A stretch of DNA of 64,000 bases from Anaerolineales bacterium (GTDB lineage Bacteria; Chloroflexota; Anaerolineae; 4572-78; J111), in contig JACKAT010000020.1 in the NCBI GenBank assembly GCA_020634935.1, positions 1-64,000 of the forward strand, written 5' to 3'. Positions 38,870 through 47,836 of this stretch are shown in pieces. The stretch's first letter is position 1. Each line of letters opens with the position of its first letter. Made by a program: the position numbers and the translations under genes. The notes under the pieces are model-generated. The model saw only the letters and a program-made list of their open reading frames with translations. It searched no databases and was not told the origin of the DNA.

Positions 38870-41383
38870 ATGTCAAAAGCAGGTAGAGCCGTCAAACAGA
38901 AAAACAGTGTGATTGCTGCCGGGGTTATGGTATACCTCGGTCTTTTCTTCTTGGCATTACTGCCTCGCGTGTATGATTTACCGCGTTTTGTCACCGCCGA
39001 TGAGGCCAAATGGGTTTATCGCTCGGCTCAATTCTGGGCTGCTTTGCTCAGAGGCGACCCGGCCGGAACCAGTGTTAACTTGACTCCGGCCGTTACCACG
39101 ACTTGGTTGGGCAGCTTGGGGCTGGCCTTCTACTACCAATTCAATCACGCGGTTATTGGCCTGCCGCTGCTCGATTGGTTAACCTCCCTCCCTGAATTTA
39201 GAACCGACCTGCCTGTTTTGGTCGCCACTCGCTGGTCGATGGCTATCGCGACCTCATTAGGGGTGGTGATTATCTACGGCTTAGCCCGGCCGCTTTTTGG
39301 CGCGACGGTCGCTTTTATGGGGGCCGTATTCGTGGCGTTCGATCCCCATACCGTCTCCCTCTCGCGTATTCTGGGCCATGATGCGCCTACGGCGATGTTG
39401 ATGATGATTTCAATTCTGCTGTTGTTGCGAGGTAGCAGAGTTGCAGGGGGGCAGAGTAGCAGGGTAGCAAGGTTGCAGGGGGGCAGGGGGGCAGGGGGAC
39501 AAAGTGACAGGGATGAAAGGTTACAGGATGGTGAGGTAGTAGGTGGATGGGGCGGAACTTTTTATGTGGTTTTGTCGGGGGTAGCGGCGGGACTGGCTTT
39601 TCTATCGAAGGCTCCGGCGTTGTTTTTGATTCCGTTGGCCGGATTGTTCTTGGTGAGTCGCCTATGGTTTGATCGCTCAGCGATTGGAGTCTGGATCGGA
39701 CAGTTTTTGCTATGGGGGCTGGCAGCCTATTTGACTTTTGTCATCGTCTGGCCCGCCGCCTGGGTCGATCCATTAGGGCGGCCCTGGGCTGTTGTCGAAA
39801 ATGGCTTCATTTCAGCCACCGATCAAGACGAAGCCGACGATGAAAATTATTGGCTAGTCCCTGATCTGGGCCCTTTTTACTATATCATCCATGGCGTTTT
39901 TAAGCTTAGCCCATTGGTAATGGTGGGTTTAGTCGTTATGCTTGGGGGAGGGCTGATCCACCGGCCGGATCGAACTGATCGACAGGCCGGAATGGTGTTC
40001 GACTCACCGATCTTTTGGCTGACGACGTTTGCTTTGTTGTTCACCCTGTTTATGACGCTGGGGGACAAACGCAGCCCTCGTTATATCTTGCCTATCTTTC
40101 CCCCGTTGGCGTTCATCGCCGCCGCCGGTTGGGATCGGTTGTATCTCATATTTATCCGGCGCGATCAAACCAAACGCCGGCCCGCTGCCGATCTTCGCCG
40201 CCTGCCTTTCGTGATCACGCTGATGGTGTCGGCGGGGGTTATTTTACTGCCCTATGCCCCCTATTACTTCTCTTATTTCAATCCGCTCGCCGGTGGTCCC
40301 TTTCTAGCGCCCCATGTGGTAAAATATGGGTGGGGCGAAGGTTTAGATCAAGTCGGACGTTTCCTCCAGCGAGTCGTACCGGGCAGCCGAGTCGGCACGC
40401 CGTACGCCTCCACTGTCGCCCCCTATTTTGCCGGCCGGCTGTTGGATATTAGCGGTGACCATCTGGATTATATTGTGCTCTACAGCAAACAGCTTCAATC
40501 CGGCGAACCGTCACCGAAAGCCATCGAATACTATAACACGGGCGGCTCGGTTTTTTCGGTAACGTTGAACGGGCTGCCCTACGCCAATGTGTTTGCCGGA
40601 CCGGCTTTGCAGATGCTGCCCTCCGGCACTGGGCCAATCGGCTACCGCCCGCTCAGTCCCTACGGTTCGATTGGTCAGCCGCTAGATGTGGACGTATTAT
40701 GGTCGGCTGAGGAAATTTCGCCCTCTGCCTCTCCCATTGTTACGCTGCGCCCGACGGCTGATAACGGGGCGTTGGCGGCTCCCTCGCCGGCCGGTTCATC
40801 GACGTCAATTTTAGCCCAAGGGCCGGGCAGCCTGACGCCGATTGGCGAAGCGTTGGTAGTCAGCCGGCACCGCTTGAATCTACCGGAAGAGTTAGAGCGA
40901 GGTCGCTACCGCCTGTTTGTCGATGGTCAACCGCTGGGTGACCTCGATCTGCGCTGGTTTGAAGCGCCGCCCAATTTGAGTCGAGCCGGTGAGATAAATT
41001 TTGAAGGGCAAATTGCGCTAGTGGGATACCAGATCAATCCCAGTACCGACTTTGTGGGAATAACAGTCGCCTGGCAGGCCAAGCAGTCGCCGCTGGCGGA
41101 TTACACGATTTTTGCCCAAATTCTGGAGGCCGAAACTAATGAGCGCGTCGCCGGGGTAGATACCCAACCGCTTAACGGCACGCTGCCCACCAGTACCTGG
41201 CTTAACGGTGAAGTGGTGGTTGACGAATATTTGATTGCCGTCCCGTTTGACTTTCAACCTGGCTATTACAAAGTTATTATTGGCCTTTACCAGCCGGATA
41301 AAGGCCGCCGCTTGCTGCTGGCCGACGGTCAGGACTACTGGACTGTCCCCTGGACATTTATTCGGAAAGATCGGCCCGATTAA
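38870..41383 (+). CDS. GT-C glycosyltransferase (PMT/ArnT-like, GT39-type) with repeat-derived insert
   Basis: An 837-aa integral membrane protein of the dolichyl/undecaprenyl-phosphate-sugar mannosyltransferase-like superfamily. The first extracytoplasmic loop holds the catalytic-type acidic pair in VTADEAKWVYRS, followed by about ten membrane helices (through residue 460) and GHDAPTAM. The C-terminal 300 residues are an extracytoplasmic beta-rich domain (INFEGQIALVGYQIN). Residues about 188-224 (GSRVAGGQSSRVARLQG and so on) are a low-complexity insert encoded by a GCAGGGG-type repeat and absent from the paralogue. It probably transfers a lipid-linked sugar outside the membrane (inference). 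The second paralogue follows 16 bp downstream. Confidence 0.83.
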   Translation: MSKAGRAVKQKNSVIAAGVMVYLGLFFLALLPRVYDLPRFVTADEAKWVYRSAQFWAALLRGDPAGTSVNLTPAVTTTWLGSLGLAFYYQFNHAVIGLPLLDWLTSLPEFRTDLPVLVATRWSMAIATSLGVVIIYGLARPLFGATVAFMGAVFVAFDPHTVSLSRILGHDAPTAMLMMISILLLLRGSRVAGGQSSRVARLQGGRGAGGQSDRDERLQDGEVVGGWGGTFYVVLSGVAAGLAFLSKAPALFLIPLAGLFLVSRLWFDRSAIGVWIGQFLLWGLAAYLTFVIVWPAAWVDPLGRPWAVVENGFISATDQDEADDENYWLVPDLGPFYYIIHGVFKLSPLVMVGLVVMLGGGLIHRPDRTDRQAGMVFDSPIFWLTTFALLFTLFMTLGDKRSPRYILPIFPPLAFIAAAGWDRLYLIFIRRDQTKRRPAADLRRLPFVITLMVSAGVILLPYAPYYFSYFNPLAGGPFLAPHVVKYGWGEGLDQVGRFLQRVVPGSRVGTPYASTVAPYFAGRLLDISGDHLDYIVLYSKQLQSGEPSPKAIEYYNTGGSVFSVTLNGLPYANVFAGPALQMLPSGTGPIGYRPLSPYGSIGQPLDVDVLWSAEEISPSASPIVTLRPTADNGALAAPSPAGSSTSILAQGPGSLTPIGEALVVSRHRLNLPEELERGRYRLFVDGQPLGDLDLRWFEAPPNLSRAGEINFEGQIALVGYQINPSTDFVGITVAWQAKQSPLADYTIFAQILEAETNERVAGVDTQPLNGTLPTSTWLNGEVVVDEYLIAVPFDFQPGYYKVIIGLYQPDKGRRLLLADGQDYWTVPWTFIRKDRPD
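39428..39545. repeat. GCAGGGG tandem repeat inside a coding region
   Basis: A run of GGGGGGCAG/GCAGGGT-type words (for example GCAGGGTAGCAAGGTTGCAG) lies in frame within the glycosyltransferase gene. It encodes a Gly/Arg/Ser/Gln-rich loop of about 36 residues at a point where the paralogue has only a short loop. Confidence 0.75.
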
Positions 41384-41399
41384 TTTTTGGAAACGAATC

Positions 41400-44045
41400 A
41401 TGGTCTCAAAGTTGCTGCGTTCAAACCTTATAACCTCTTTCTTTCTGTTTTTTGTCGCCCTAATTCCGCGCATCCTTGACCTGGGCCAATTTCTCACCCC
41501 GGACGAATTTCTGTGGGTTGATCGCTCTCGTAATTTCCTGGCCGGCTTAATGAATGGCGCCTACGAGTGTGACTCCGTTATCGAAGCCTGGCGGTTTACT
41601 GCCCACGGGTTGGCCTGCACCTTACGCACCGGTCACCCCGGGGTAACGACCATGTGGACCGGCAGCCTCGGTTTTTGGCTGAGCTGGCTGCCCCACCGCC
41701 GGACCGTGTCGCTCTATGATTATGTAGTCAATGCCGCCACCAATCCGCTCGATCCCAATTTGATCGTGCCGGAACGATTAGGCACGGTCTTGATCGTCTC
41801 GCTGTGGGTAGTGGCGATTTTTTGGTTAGGGCGGCGACTTTTTGGGGGACAAATCGCCTTTGTGGCGGCGCTGCTCATTGCGCTCAGCCCTTTTCACATT
41901 GGCCTCTCGCGCGTTATTCACCACGACGCGTTAAGTACGGTTTTTATGACGCTGTCTGTTTTGACTGCCTTTATCTTTTGGGGCCAAAAGGCTAGCCAAC
42001 GTTGGCTGGTGGTCTCGGGGGTATGGGGGGGCCTGGCCTTTATGAGCAAAAGTCCGGCCCTGTACCTGCTGCCGTTTGTCGCAGTAGTTGGTTTGTGGTT
42101 TTTAATCCAAGATGCTCGGAGCCGGCCGTATCAAGCCGGTCAGACGGGTTATGGCTGGTCAAAAGCGAAATTAGGCATTGTGCCGTCGGCCTTGCTGCCG
42201 GCCCACATCTTCGATCAACTTATCGATACCGTAGTAAGCGGGCTAATCTGGTTTGCGGCCTTTGCCGTCACTGTAATCATCGTTTGGCCGGCTATGTGGG
42301 CAGTACCGTTGACGGCCATCGAAACGATTTTTGCCTATGGCACCAAATATGCCAGTGGTGGTCACGCTAAGGGCAACTTCTTCATGGGAGTCATTTCCCA
42401 AGACCCCGGCCCGCTGTTTTACCCGGTCAGTTGGCTGTATCGGACCACCCCGCTGGTAATGGTCGGGGTAGTGCTGGGTTTGATCGCTTGGCCGTGGGTG
42501 GCCTTGAAGCGAACCGGCCAAGCCGAACAACCGCCAAACTCTGACTCGATGACTACCCAAGCTGATGGCCTGCGCCGTTTTTACAGCTACCTGCCGCTGA
42601 TCTTAATCTTTATCGCGGGGTACACGTTGTTTATGACCTTTGGCGAGAAAAAACAGGAACGTTATTTACTGCCAGTGTATCCCTGGCTGGATTTCATTGC
42701 TGCCGCCGGACTGATTGGGGTGGTCTATTTAGGGCTGTCCCTCCCTAAAATCAAAACGCTGATCCACCACTCGGAAAGAATGCTATACGCGGCCTTGATC
42801 CCAGTGGTGATGATTATTGTACTTAACAGCTACTTAGTCGTGACATCGTTCCCTTACTATTTTACTTACTATAATCCGGTCTTGGGCGGTATTCAGGGGG
42901 CATCCAAAGTATTGACCATCGGCTGGGGCGAGGGCTTGGACCTGGCCGCCGATTTCTTTAATCACAACCTGGCCAGCGCTGATATTCGTGTAGCGAGTTG
43001 GTACGAATCGACTTTTGCCCCCTTTTTTTTGGGGAAATCGATCAGTTATTCCAAAGAAAAAGGCAAAGTTTTAGCCGGCGATTACGTCATCTTTTACATT
43101 AACCAAACCCAACGGCGGTTTCCCGATGGTGCCATGTTCGACTTTTTTACCGATCGCTTTGATCCGGTCAAGGTGATTTCGCTGCAAGGTTTGGATTACG
43201 TCTGGATTTACCCTAGCCTGGGCATCGATCACTATGTTGAGGATCAAAGTTACACCGGCATTGCTTCGCTGCTGGCCTGGCAGTGGTTTCCCAGTTACGC
43301 TACGTTTGAACCGGGGCAGTCGGTGGCCTTTGAACTTTATTGGGAGTACCTGGGCAAAAAACCAGAGGAACCTTTCTTTTTCCGGCTGGTGGATATTCAG
43401 CGACGGGTTTGGGCCGAAGGGCTGAGCCAGACTTCCGTGGCCAATAATCGACCGGTGGACCAGTGGCAAGAAGGTGAAATTGTCTATGATCGCGGCGAGA
43501 TCCAACTGCCGCCCGATATCCCTCCCGGCGAATATCATCTGCAAATTGGCCTTTACACCCAGGCTCAAGCTGTCGAAGAGGGTGAACTGCTCTTTGAACT
43601 TCCGTGGGATGAGGCAGTGATTAAGGTGGGGTCAAATCCAGCCTTAGTGCCGCTGCGGTCTACCACCCCGACCCTTAAACCGCAGTTGTTTGGCAATGCC
43701 ACCCTATTCGATGCCGAATGGCCGGCTGAACCGATTGCTGCGGGCAGCCGGATGTCACTACAACTCCGCTGGCAGGTCGAACGACCGCTGCCGGCGGCCT
43801 CAACCATCCATGTGGCTCTCGTAAACGAAGCCGGTGAAGTTCAACAGGCCTGGTTCAACTTGACCCTGTCCGATATTTTTAATCCGGGCGAGGTTACATG
43901 GCAAATGGGTGATACCCTGCGCACTCATTGGGAACTGGAGCTACTGCCCGATACGCCGCCCGGTCGCTACCATTTTGAATTGGTTATGCCCGACGATCCC
44001 GCTCAAACTCTCCCGTTTGGCGAAATTGATGTGGTAGCCCCCTGA
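41400..44045 (+). CDS. GT-C glycosyltransferase, paralogue of the preceding gene
   Basis: An 881-aa membrane glycosyltransferase. The N-terminus FFVALIPRILDLGQFLTPDEFLW has the acidic pair of the GT39/GT83 group in the first loop, with VIHHDALSTVFMTLSVLTAF and a dozen helices to about residue 480. The C-terminal half is a beta-rich extracytoplasmic domain with two related repeats (FELYWEYLGKKPEEPFFF and LQLRWQVERPLPAASTIHV). It is similar throughout to the gene upstream, so the pair arose by duplication. The start is the ATG 16 bp after the upstream stop; a longer frame lies in the previous gene. Substrates are not known. Confidence 0.85.
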   Translation: MVSKLLRSNLITSFFLFFVALIPRILDLGQFLTPDEFLWVDRSRNFLAGLMNGAYECDSVIEAWRFTAHGLACTLRTGHPGVTTMWTGSLGFWLSWLPHRRTVSLYDYVVNAATNPLDPNLIVPERLGTVLIVSLWVVAIFWLGRRLFGGQIAFVAALLIALSPFHIGLSRVIHHDALSTVFMTLSVLTAFIFWGQKASQRWLVVSGVWGGLAFMSKSPALYLLPFVAVVGLWFLIQDARSRPYQAGQTGYGWSKAKLGIVPSALLPAHIFDQLIDTVVSGLIWFAAFAVTVIIVWPAMWAVPLTAIETIFAYGTKYASGGHAKGNFFMGVISQDPGPLFYPVSWLYRTTPLVMVGVVLGLIAWPWVALKRTGQAEQPPNSDSMTTQADGLRRFYSYLPLILIFIAGYTLFMTFGEKKQERYLLPVYPWLDFIAAAGLIGVVYLGLSLPKIKTLIHHSERMLYAALIPVVMIIVLNSYLVVTSFPYYFTYYNPVLGGIQGASKVLTIGWGEGLDLAADFFNHNLASADIRVASWYESTFAPFFLGKSISYSKEKGKVLAGDYVIFYINQTQRRFPDGAMFDFFTDRFDPVKVISLQGLDYVWIYPSLGIDHYVEDQSYTGIASLLAWQWFPSYATFEPGQSVAFELYWEYLGKKPEEPFFFRLVDIQRRVWAEGLSQTSVANNRPVDQWQEGEIVYDRGEIQLPPDIPPGEYHLQIGLYTQAQAVEEGELLFELPWDEAVIKVGSNPALVPLRSTTPTLKPQLFGNATLFDAEWPAEPIAAGSRMSLQLRWQVERPLPAASTIHVALVNEAGEVQQAWFNLTLSDIFNPGEVTWQMGDTLRTHWELELLPDTPPGRYHFELVMPDDPAQTLPFGEIDVVAP

Positions 44046-44096
44046 CGACTGCTTCATCTTTTGGGTCGAGTCTATATCATAACGTTAGATTTAAAT

Positions 44097-44125
44097 TTGC
44101 TTAATCTTAAAGCCTGAGGTACGAT
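44097..44125 (+). promoter_or_regulatory. Putative promoter of the rpsF operon
   Basis: TTGCTT, a 17-bp spacer and TACGAT. The start would be near 44132, leaving a leader of about 150 nt with two hairpins (44211-44256). Confidence 0.4.
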
Positions 44126-44210
44126 TTACTGCTAGATTTTTGATTAAGACAAAATACCTATCAAAACCCATTTCAAATTAGGGTCACAACAATAGATATT
44201 GCTGTCAGGT

Positions 44211-44256
44211 AGAGCCAAAGGCTCTATTCTTTCTGCTCCCGGCCTGGACCGGGGGC
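44211..44256 (+). promoter_or_regulatory. Two-hairpin leader of rpsF, candidate S6/S18 autoregulatory element
   Basis: AGAGCC-aaa-GGCTCT (44211-44225) and GCTCCCGG-cctgga-CCGGGGGC (44235-44256) stand directly before the GGAGG of rpsF. Leaders of rpsF operons in many bacteria bind the S6:S18 complex and repress translation. The match to the known consensus was not established, so this is a positional inference. Confidence 0.4.
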
Positions 44257-44283
44257 TAAAATCCACAGAAAGGAGGTGCTGAC

Positions 44284-44571
44284 ATGCGTAATTATGAACT
44301 TGCGTTCATCATATCGCCCAATGTTGATGATGAAGGCGCCACGAATGTCGTAGAAAAAGTCTCGGGATTTGTCAAGGCTATTAACGGCGAAGTGGCGTCT
44401 GTTGATGTTTGGGGCCGGCGACCATTAGCTTACCCTATCAACAATCATCGCGAGGGAACGTACGTGCGCCTGGAAACAAAAATGTCTCCATCGTCGGTTG
44501 GACAGTTAGAGCGCAATCTCAAGTTGTCAGAAGAAGTGATACGTTATTTGTTGATTAATGCGGATAGTTAA
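44284..44571 (+). CDS. rpsF: 30S ribosomal protein S6
   Basis: A 95-aa protein of the small ribosomal subunit, bound next to S18 at the platform. It begins MRNYELAFIISPNVDDEGA and contains WGRRPLAYPINNHREGTYV and RNLKLSEEVIRYLLI, all diagnostic for S6. The start has a full Shine-Dalgarno AAAGGAGGTGCTGAC. It is the first gene of the conserved rpsF-ssb-rpsR cluster, here without rplI after it. Confidence 0.97.
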   Translation: MRNYELAFIISPNVDDEGATNVVEKVSGFVKAINGEVASVDVWGRRPLAYPINNHREGTYVRLETKMSPSSVGQLERNLKLSEEVIRYLLINADS

Positions 44572-44586
44572 ATTAGGCGGTGTGAA

Positions 44587-45015
44587 ATGGGACGAGGACT
44601 CAATAAAGTTATGGTAATCGGCAATATGGGTCGAGATCCGGAAATGCGGTATACCCCCTCTGGCAAGCCGGTTACGTCGTTCAGTTTAGCTTCCAGCCGG
44701 TCTTGGGTTGCTCCTGACGGAGAACGTCGAGAAGAAACGGAGTGGTTTAATGTGGTCGCTTGGGGAGGACTGGCCGAAATTTGCAACCAAAAATTGTATA
44801 AAAGCCAGCAAGTTTATGTAGAAGGACGGTTACAAACTCGAAGTTGGGAAGATGATAACGGTCAGCGACATTTCCGAACAGAAATTGTCGCCAGCGATAT
44901 GATTATTCTGGGGCCGCGCGATAAAGCCAAGCTCAAGTTTAACAACAATGGCGGTGATTATGTTGACGGTGACGACGACTTTTTATCCGATTTTGGAGAC
45001 AACCTGGACAATTAA
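44587..45015 (+). CDS. ssb: Single-stranded DNA-binding protein
   Basis: A 142-aa SSB. The OB-fold spans residues 1-110 (LNKVMVIGNMGRDPEMRYTP, FNVVAWGGLAEIC, LYKSQQVYVEGRLQTRSW and TEIVASDMIILG). The acidic C-terminal tip, DDDFLSDFGDNLDN, is a variant of the DDDIPF interaction tail, ending in Asn and not Phe. It sits 15 bp after rpsF with the ribosome-binding site GGCGGTG, between rpsF and rpsR as usual. It binds ssDNA in replication and repair. Confidence 0.96.
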   Translation: MGRGLNKVMVIGNMGRDPEMRYTPSGKPVTSFSLASSRSWVAPDGERREETEWFNVVAWGGLAEICNQKLYKSQQVYVEGRLQTRSWEDDNGQRHFRTEIVASDMIILGPRDKAKLKFNNNGGDYVDGDDDFLSDFGDNLDN

Positions 45016-45065
45016 TCGCTTAATGAACCTCAGTAGTTTTAGCTTGAACCTGAATAGTAGGAGTA

Positions 45066-45392
45066 TTGAAAGTCGTGGAAAAACGAGAAGGTAGAAATAG
45101 AGAAGATAGAGATCAAGATAATCGAGGCCGATCTCGCGGGCCGCGCTCATCGCGTTTTCGATCAAGGCGGCGGGTGTGCATCTTCTGCGCCGATAAAAGC
45201 AAACATCTTGATTGGAAAAAAGCGGATGATTTGCATCGATTTGTCGGCGACAGCGGTGAGATCTTACCTCGACGTAAAAATGGGTTGTGCGCCAGACACC
45301 AGCGCGGTATGGCAGTTGCCATCAAACGTGCTCGTCACCTGGCTTTGCTGCCCTACACCAATGATCATATTCGGATTATGAGACAAGGTTAA
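45066..45392 (+). CDS. rpsR: 30S ribosomal protein S18
   Basis: A 108-aa S18 that heterodimerises with S6 on the 30S platform. The conserved core is RVCIFCADKSKHLDWKKADD, LHRFVGDSGEILPRRKNGLC and ARHQRGMAVAIKRARHLALL. The CIFC and CARH cysteine/histidine set indicates the zinc-binding form. The N-terminal Arg-rich extension (about 35 residues) is longer than usual and poorly conserved, so the start is unsure: the TTG at 45066 is given here, and the GTG at 45075 is an alternative with AGGAG eleven bases upstream. Confidence 0.93.
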   Translation: MKVVEKREGRNREDRDQDNRGRSRGPRSSRFRSRRRVCIFCADKSKHLDWKKADDLHRFVGDSGEILPRRKNGLCARHQRGMAVAIKRARHLALLPYTNDHIRIMRQG

Positions 45393-45428
45393 ACAGCGTA
45401 GTTTAAAGTTCATAATCGCACTATGTTT

Positions 45429-45467
45429 TAGCGAGCGACCCTCTAGGGTCGTTTGCTATTTTTGTTG
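45429..45467 (+). terminator. Intrinsic terminator of the rpsF-ssb-rpsR operon
   Basis: GCGACCCT-ct-AGGGTCGT forms a stem that is followed by TTGCTATTTTTGTTG, 37 bp after rpsR. Confidence 0.75.
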
Positions 45468-45496
45468 GGGGGTATCCAACCAAATGAGGAGAAATT

Positions 45497-46786
45497 ATGT
45501 CAAAAAAAGCTCAAACTTCTAGAGAGCCGACCCGCCGGCAAGTGGCGCGCTCTAGAAAGGAAAGAGAGCAATTACGCTTAATCTATATGGGACTGGGCGG
45601 CGTTGGCATCTTGGTTTTGCTGGTGTTAGCCTTTGGCCTCATTCAGAGTTACGTGATCGAGCCTAACTCCCCGGTCGCTGTGGTGAATGGCCAAGAGATC
45701 ATCACGCGTGATTATCGCCAACGCGTCCGATACGAGCGTTTTCTGCTGGATAACCAATATCAGCAAATTTTGCAACAGTTGGCGTCCCTGCCGCAACAAG
45801 AGGGCGAACAAGATCAATTTAGCCAGATGATTCGTAATCAGTACCAGCAGTTTGCCAGTCAAGTTTTGCAGCAGCGCAGCATTGTCGATCGTCAAACCGT
45901 TGATACGATGATCGAAGATCAATTAGTGGCGGCTGAAGCCGAGAAGCGTGGCCTCACTGTGTCTGATGAAGATGTTACTGAAGCCATCAACCGGATTGTT
46001 GCCCGCCAGGAAGGCGGCTTAACGGCGGCGGCGGCTTCTGAAACCGGCACCGCCGTGGCCGGAGCGTCAGCCACCGCCGCGCTATGGACACCCACCCCCA
46101 CCTTTACGCCATCGCCAACTTTGACCACGACCACGGAAATTACACCCACCGCCACCCCGGCCAATACAGCGACGCCAGCTCCGACGCCAACGCTCAATAT
46201 CATTGCGGCAGACACCCTGGCTACGCAATACCAAAATTGGCTAATTACCCTAGCTGATGCGACCGGCCTCAATGAAGCCGCTTATCGCGATATCATCAGA
46301 AAAAACCTGCTCAAAGAGAAGCTGGGTGAAGCATTAGGTGAAGAGGTACCCCGGCTGGCTGAACAGAGCCATGCCCGCCACATTTTGGTCGAAACCGAAG
46401 ACGAAGCCAACGCAGTCATCGAACGCCTTAAAGCCGGTGAGTCATTTGCCGATTTGGCCGCCGAACTGTCTCTCGATACCGTCAGTGGGGCCGAGGGTGG
46501 GGATCTGGGCTTTGTCCCTGCTGGTAGCTTTGTCGCCCCGGTCGACGAAGCGGTCTTTACCCTGCCAATTGGTGAAATTAGCGAGCCACTCGAGTCGCAG
46601 TTTGGCTGGCACGTAGTTGAAGTATTAGAACGGGAAGAGCGGGAACTATCGCCGGCGGAGTATAGCCAGCGCCAACGCCAAGCCTATAGCGATTGGTTGG
46701 CCACGGCTCGAGCCGAAGCGGATATCCAAGATCTATGGACCAGCGACAAAGCCCCTGCCGACTCGTTCTCGAGTCAGAGTTCGTAA
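45497..46786 (+). CDS. Membrane-anchored parvulin-type peptidyl-prolyl isomerase (PrsA/SurA-like)
   Basis: A 429-aa exported foldase. A basic cytoplasmic stretch (residues 1-30) precedes one membrane helix (YMGLGGVGILVLLVLAFGLI). The SurA_N-like helical domain has VAVVNGQEIITRDYRQRVRY. A Thr/Pro-rich linker (about residues 195-232, TPTPTFTPSPTLTT) is inserted in the chaperone domain. The parvulin domain (about residues 290-385) begins SHARHILVETEDEANAVIER with FADLAAELSLD and ESQFGWHVVEVLE. It probably helps fold secreted proteins. The start follows GAGGAGAAATT. The linker style is typical for Chloroflexota exoproteins. Confidence 0.9.
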   Translation: MSKKAQTSREPTRRQVARSRKEREQLRLIYMGLGGVGILVLLVLAFGLIQSYVIEPNSPVAVVNGQEIITRDYRQRVRYERFLLDNQYQQILQQLASLPQQEGEQDQFSQMIRNQYQQFASQVLQQRSIVDRQTVDTMIEDQLVAAEAEKRGLTVSDEDVTEAINRIVARQEGGLTAAAASETGTAVAGASATAALWTPTPTFTPSPTLTTTTEITPTATPANTATPAPTPTLNIIAADTLATQYQNWLITLADATGLNEAAYRDIIRKNLLKEKLGEALGEEVPRLAEQSHARHILVETEDEANAVIERLKAGESFADLAAELSLDTVSGAEGGDLGFVPAGSFVAPVDEAVFTLPIGEISEPLESQFGWHVVEVLEREERELSPAEYSQRQRQAYSDWLATARAEADIQDLWTSDKAPADSFSSQSS

Positions 46787-46814
46787 TTGGGTCTCTGGTG
46801 TACCTAATTCCCAC

Positions 46815-46843
46815 TTTTGATTTGTTGGGAGTTATGGTATAAT
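46815..46843 (+). promoter_or_regulatory. Promoter of the anti-sigma/STAS pair
   Basis: A good extended -10 TG-g-TATAAT (46838-46843) with a weak TTTTGA at -35 (17-bp spacer). The RNA would start near 46850, leaving about 32 nt before the ATG at 46882, without a clear Shine-Dalgarno. Confidence 0.6.
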
Positions 46844-46881
46844 CGGTTAGTGTTAAAAACTAGTAATTATGGGTATAATCA

Positions 46882-47391
46882 ATGACTCCACAGAGCAACA
46901 GGGTTGTCGAATTAAGAATACCTAGTGAACTTGGATATGAGAAAATAGCCCGTGAAGCTGTGGCAACGGTTGCCCACCGGTTAAACTTTACCAAAGAAAA
47001 AGTTGAAGACATCAAAACCGCTATCAGCGAAGCGTGTACCAATGCTATCCGGTATGGCAGCGGTTCCGATGCTCGGATGAAGGTTGTAGTTATTCTCACG
47101 GCCGATGAGGATAAACTTGACATCCTCATTAAAGACCCTGGGGCTAGCGGTGCGCCCCCCATCGATATCGACATTCCAGACATCGATGGCATGGTGGAAG
47201 GTAAGCGCCGTTTGGGAGGTATGGGCTTGTACATCATTCGCGAACTGGTTGATGAAGCCGGTTTTGTGGAAGCTTCTGACGAAGACGAAGGTAATCAGTT
47301 CCGAATGGTCATCTATCGGGTTGAGGATAACAAAAAAGAATCTAGCCCTGAGGCCAAGGCATCAGGTTCAGAAAACGGAGGATTGGCGTAA
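46882..47391 (+). CDS. Anti-sigma regulatory factor (RsbW/SpoIIAB-like histidine kinase-type ATPase)
   Basis: A 169-aa GHKL-fold serine kinase. The N-box is IKTAISEACTNAIRYG, the G1 box LIKDPGASG, and GGMGLYIIRELVDEAGF is the G2-type box. Such proteins phosphorylate a STAS-domain antagonist and, when free, bind a sigma factor. The last 20 residues are an unstructured Ser/Glu-rich tail. The STAS partner starts at the last base of its stop (TAATG), so they form a partner-switching pair. No sigma factor gene or phosphatase (RsbU-like) is adjacent, so the target is unknown. Confidence 0.92.
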   Translation: MTPQSNRVVELRIPSELGYEKIAREAVATVAHRLNFTKEKVEDIKTAISEACTNAIRYGSGSDARMKVVVILTADEDKLDILIKDPGASGAPPIDIDIPDIDGMVEGKRRLGGMGLYIIRELVDEAGFVEASDEDEGNQFRMVIYRVEDNKKESSPEAKASGSENGGLA

Positions 47392-47753
47392 TGAGTGAAG
47401 AAATTCAGGTCTCGGTTCGTGGGGAAGAGAATGTGACCGTGATAGATTTGGTTGGAGATGTGACTACCTTTGCCGAGGAAGCGATTAACCAGGCCTATCA
47501 AAGTGCCTCCGCCGATGGTGCAAAAAATATCGTTTTTAACTTTAGAGAGAATGACTATATTAACAGCGCCGGCATTGCTATTTTGATAGGGGTTGTGACC
47601 GAAGCTCGCAAAAGAGATCAAAAACTATTGATGACCGGTCTAAGCGCCCATTTCCAAAAGATCTTTCGTATGGTCGGGCTGACTCAATATGCGGATTTAT
47701 ATCCAACCGTCACCGATGCGCTCGCTTCGGTCAATGGGGAAACCGCAGCCTAA
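47391..47753 (+). CDS. STAS domain anti-anti-sigma factor
   Basis: A 120-aa STAS protein. The phosphorylation-site motif NFRENDYINSAGIAIL gives Ser59 as the likely target of the upstream kinase. GAKNIVFNF and LSAHFQKIFRMVGLTQYADL fit the SpoIIAA/RsbV fold. The ATG follows GGAGGATTGGCGTA and overlaps the upstream stop by one base. In its unphosphorylated form it should bind the kinase and release its sigma factor. A strong terminator follows. Confidence 0.93.
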   Translation: MSEEIQVSVRGEENVTVIDLVGDVTTFAEEAINQAYQSASADGAKNIVFNFRENDYINSAGIAILIGVVTEARKRDQKLLMTGLSAHFQKIFRMVGLTQYADLYPTVTDALASVNGETAA

Positions 47754-47778
47754 CGATTTGCCCGCGTTCCAAAAATTC

Positions 47779-47812
47779 AAAGCCACACGAATAGTGTGGC
47801 TTTTTGTTTTTA
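47779..47812 (+). terminator. Intrinsic terminator after the STAS gene
   Basis: AGCCACAC-gaata-GTGTGGCT followed by TTTTGTTTTT. It separates the plus-strand partner-switch genes from the minus-strand truD gene and may serve both strands. Confidence 0.88.
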
Positions 47813-47836
47813 GGCGGAAAGTGAGCCAGGCCTTTT

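Noticed and set aside
44221..44283. tRNA or small RNA gene before rpsF
   Set aside because: The hairpins do not form a cloverleaf and there is no T-loop consensus; a leader structure is the simpler reading.
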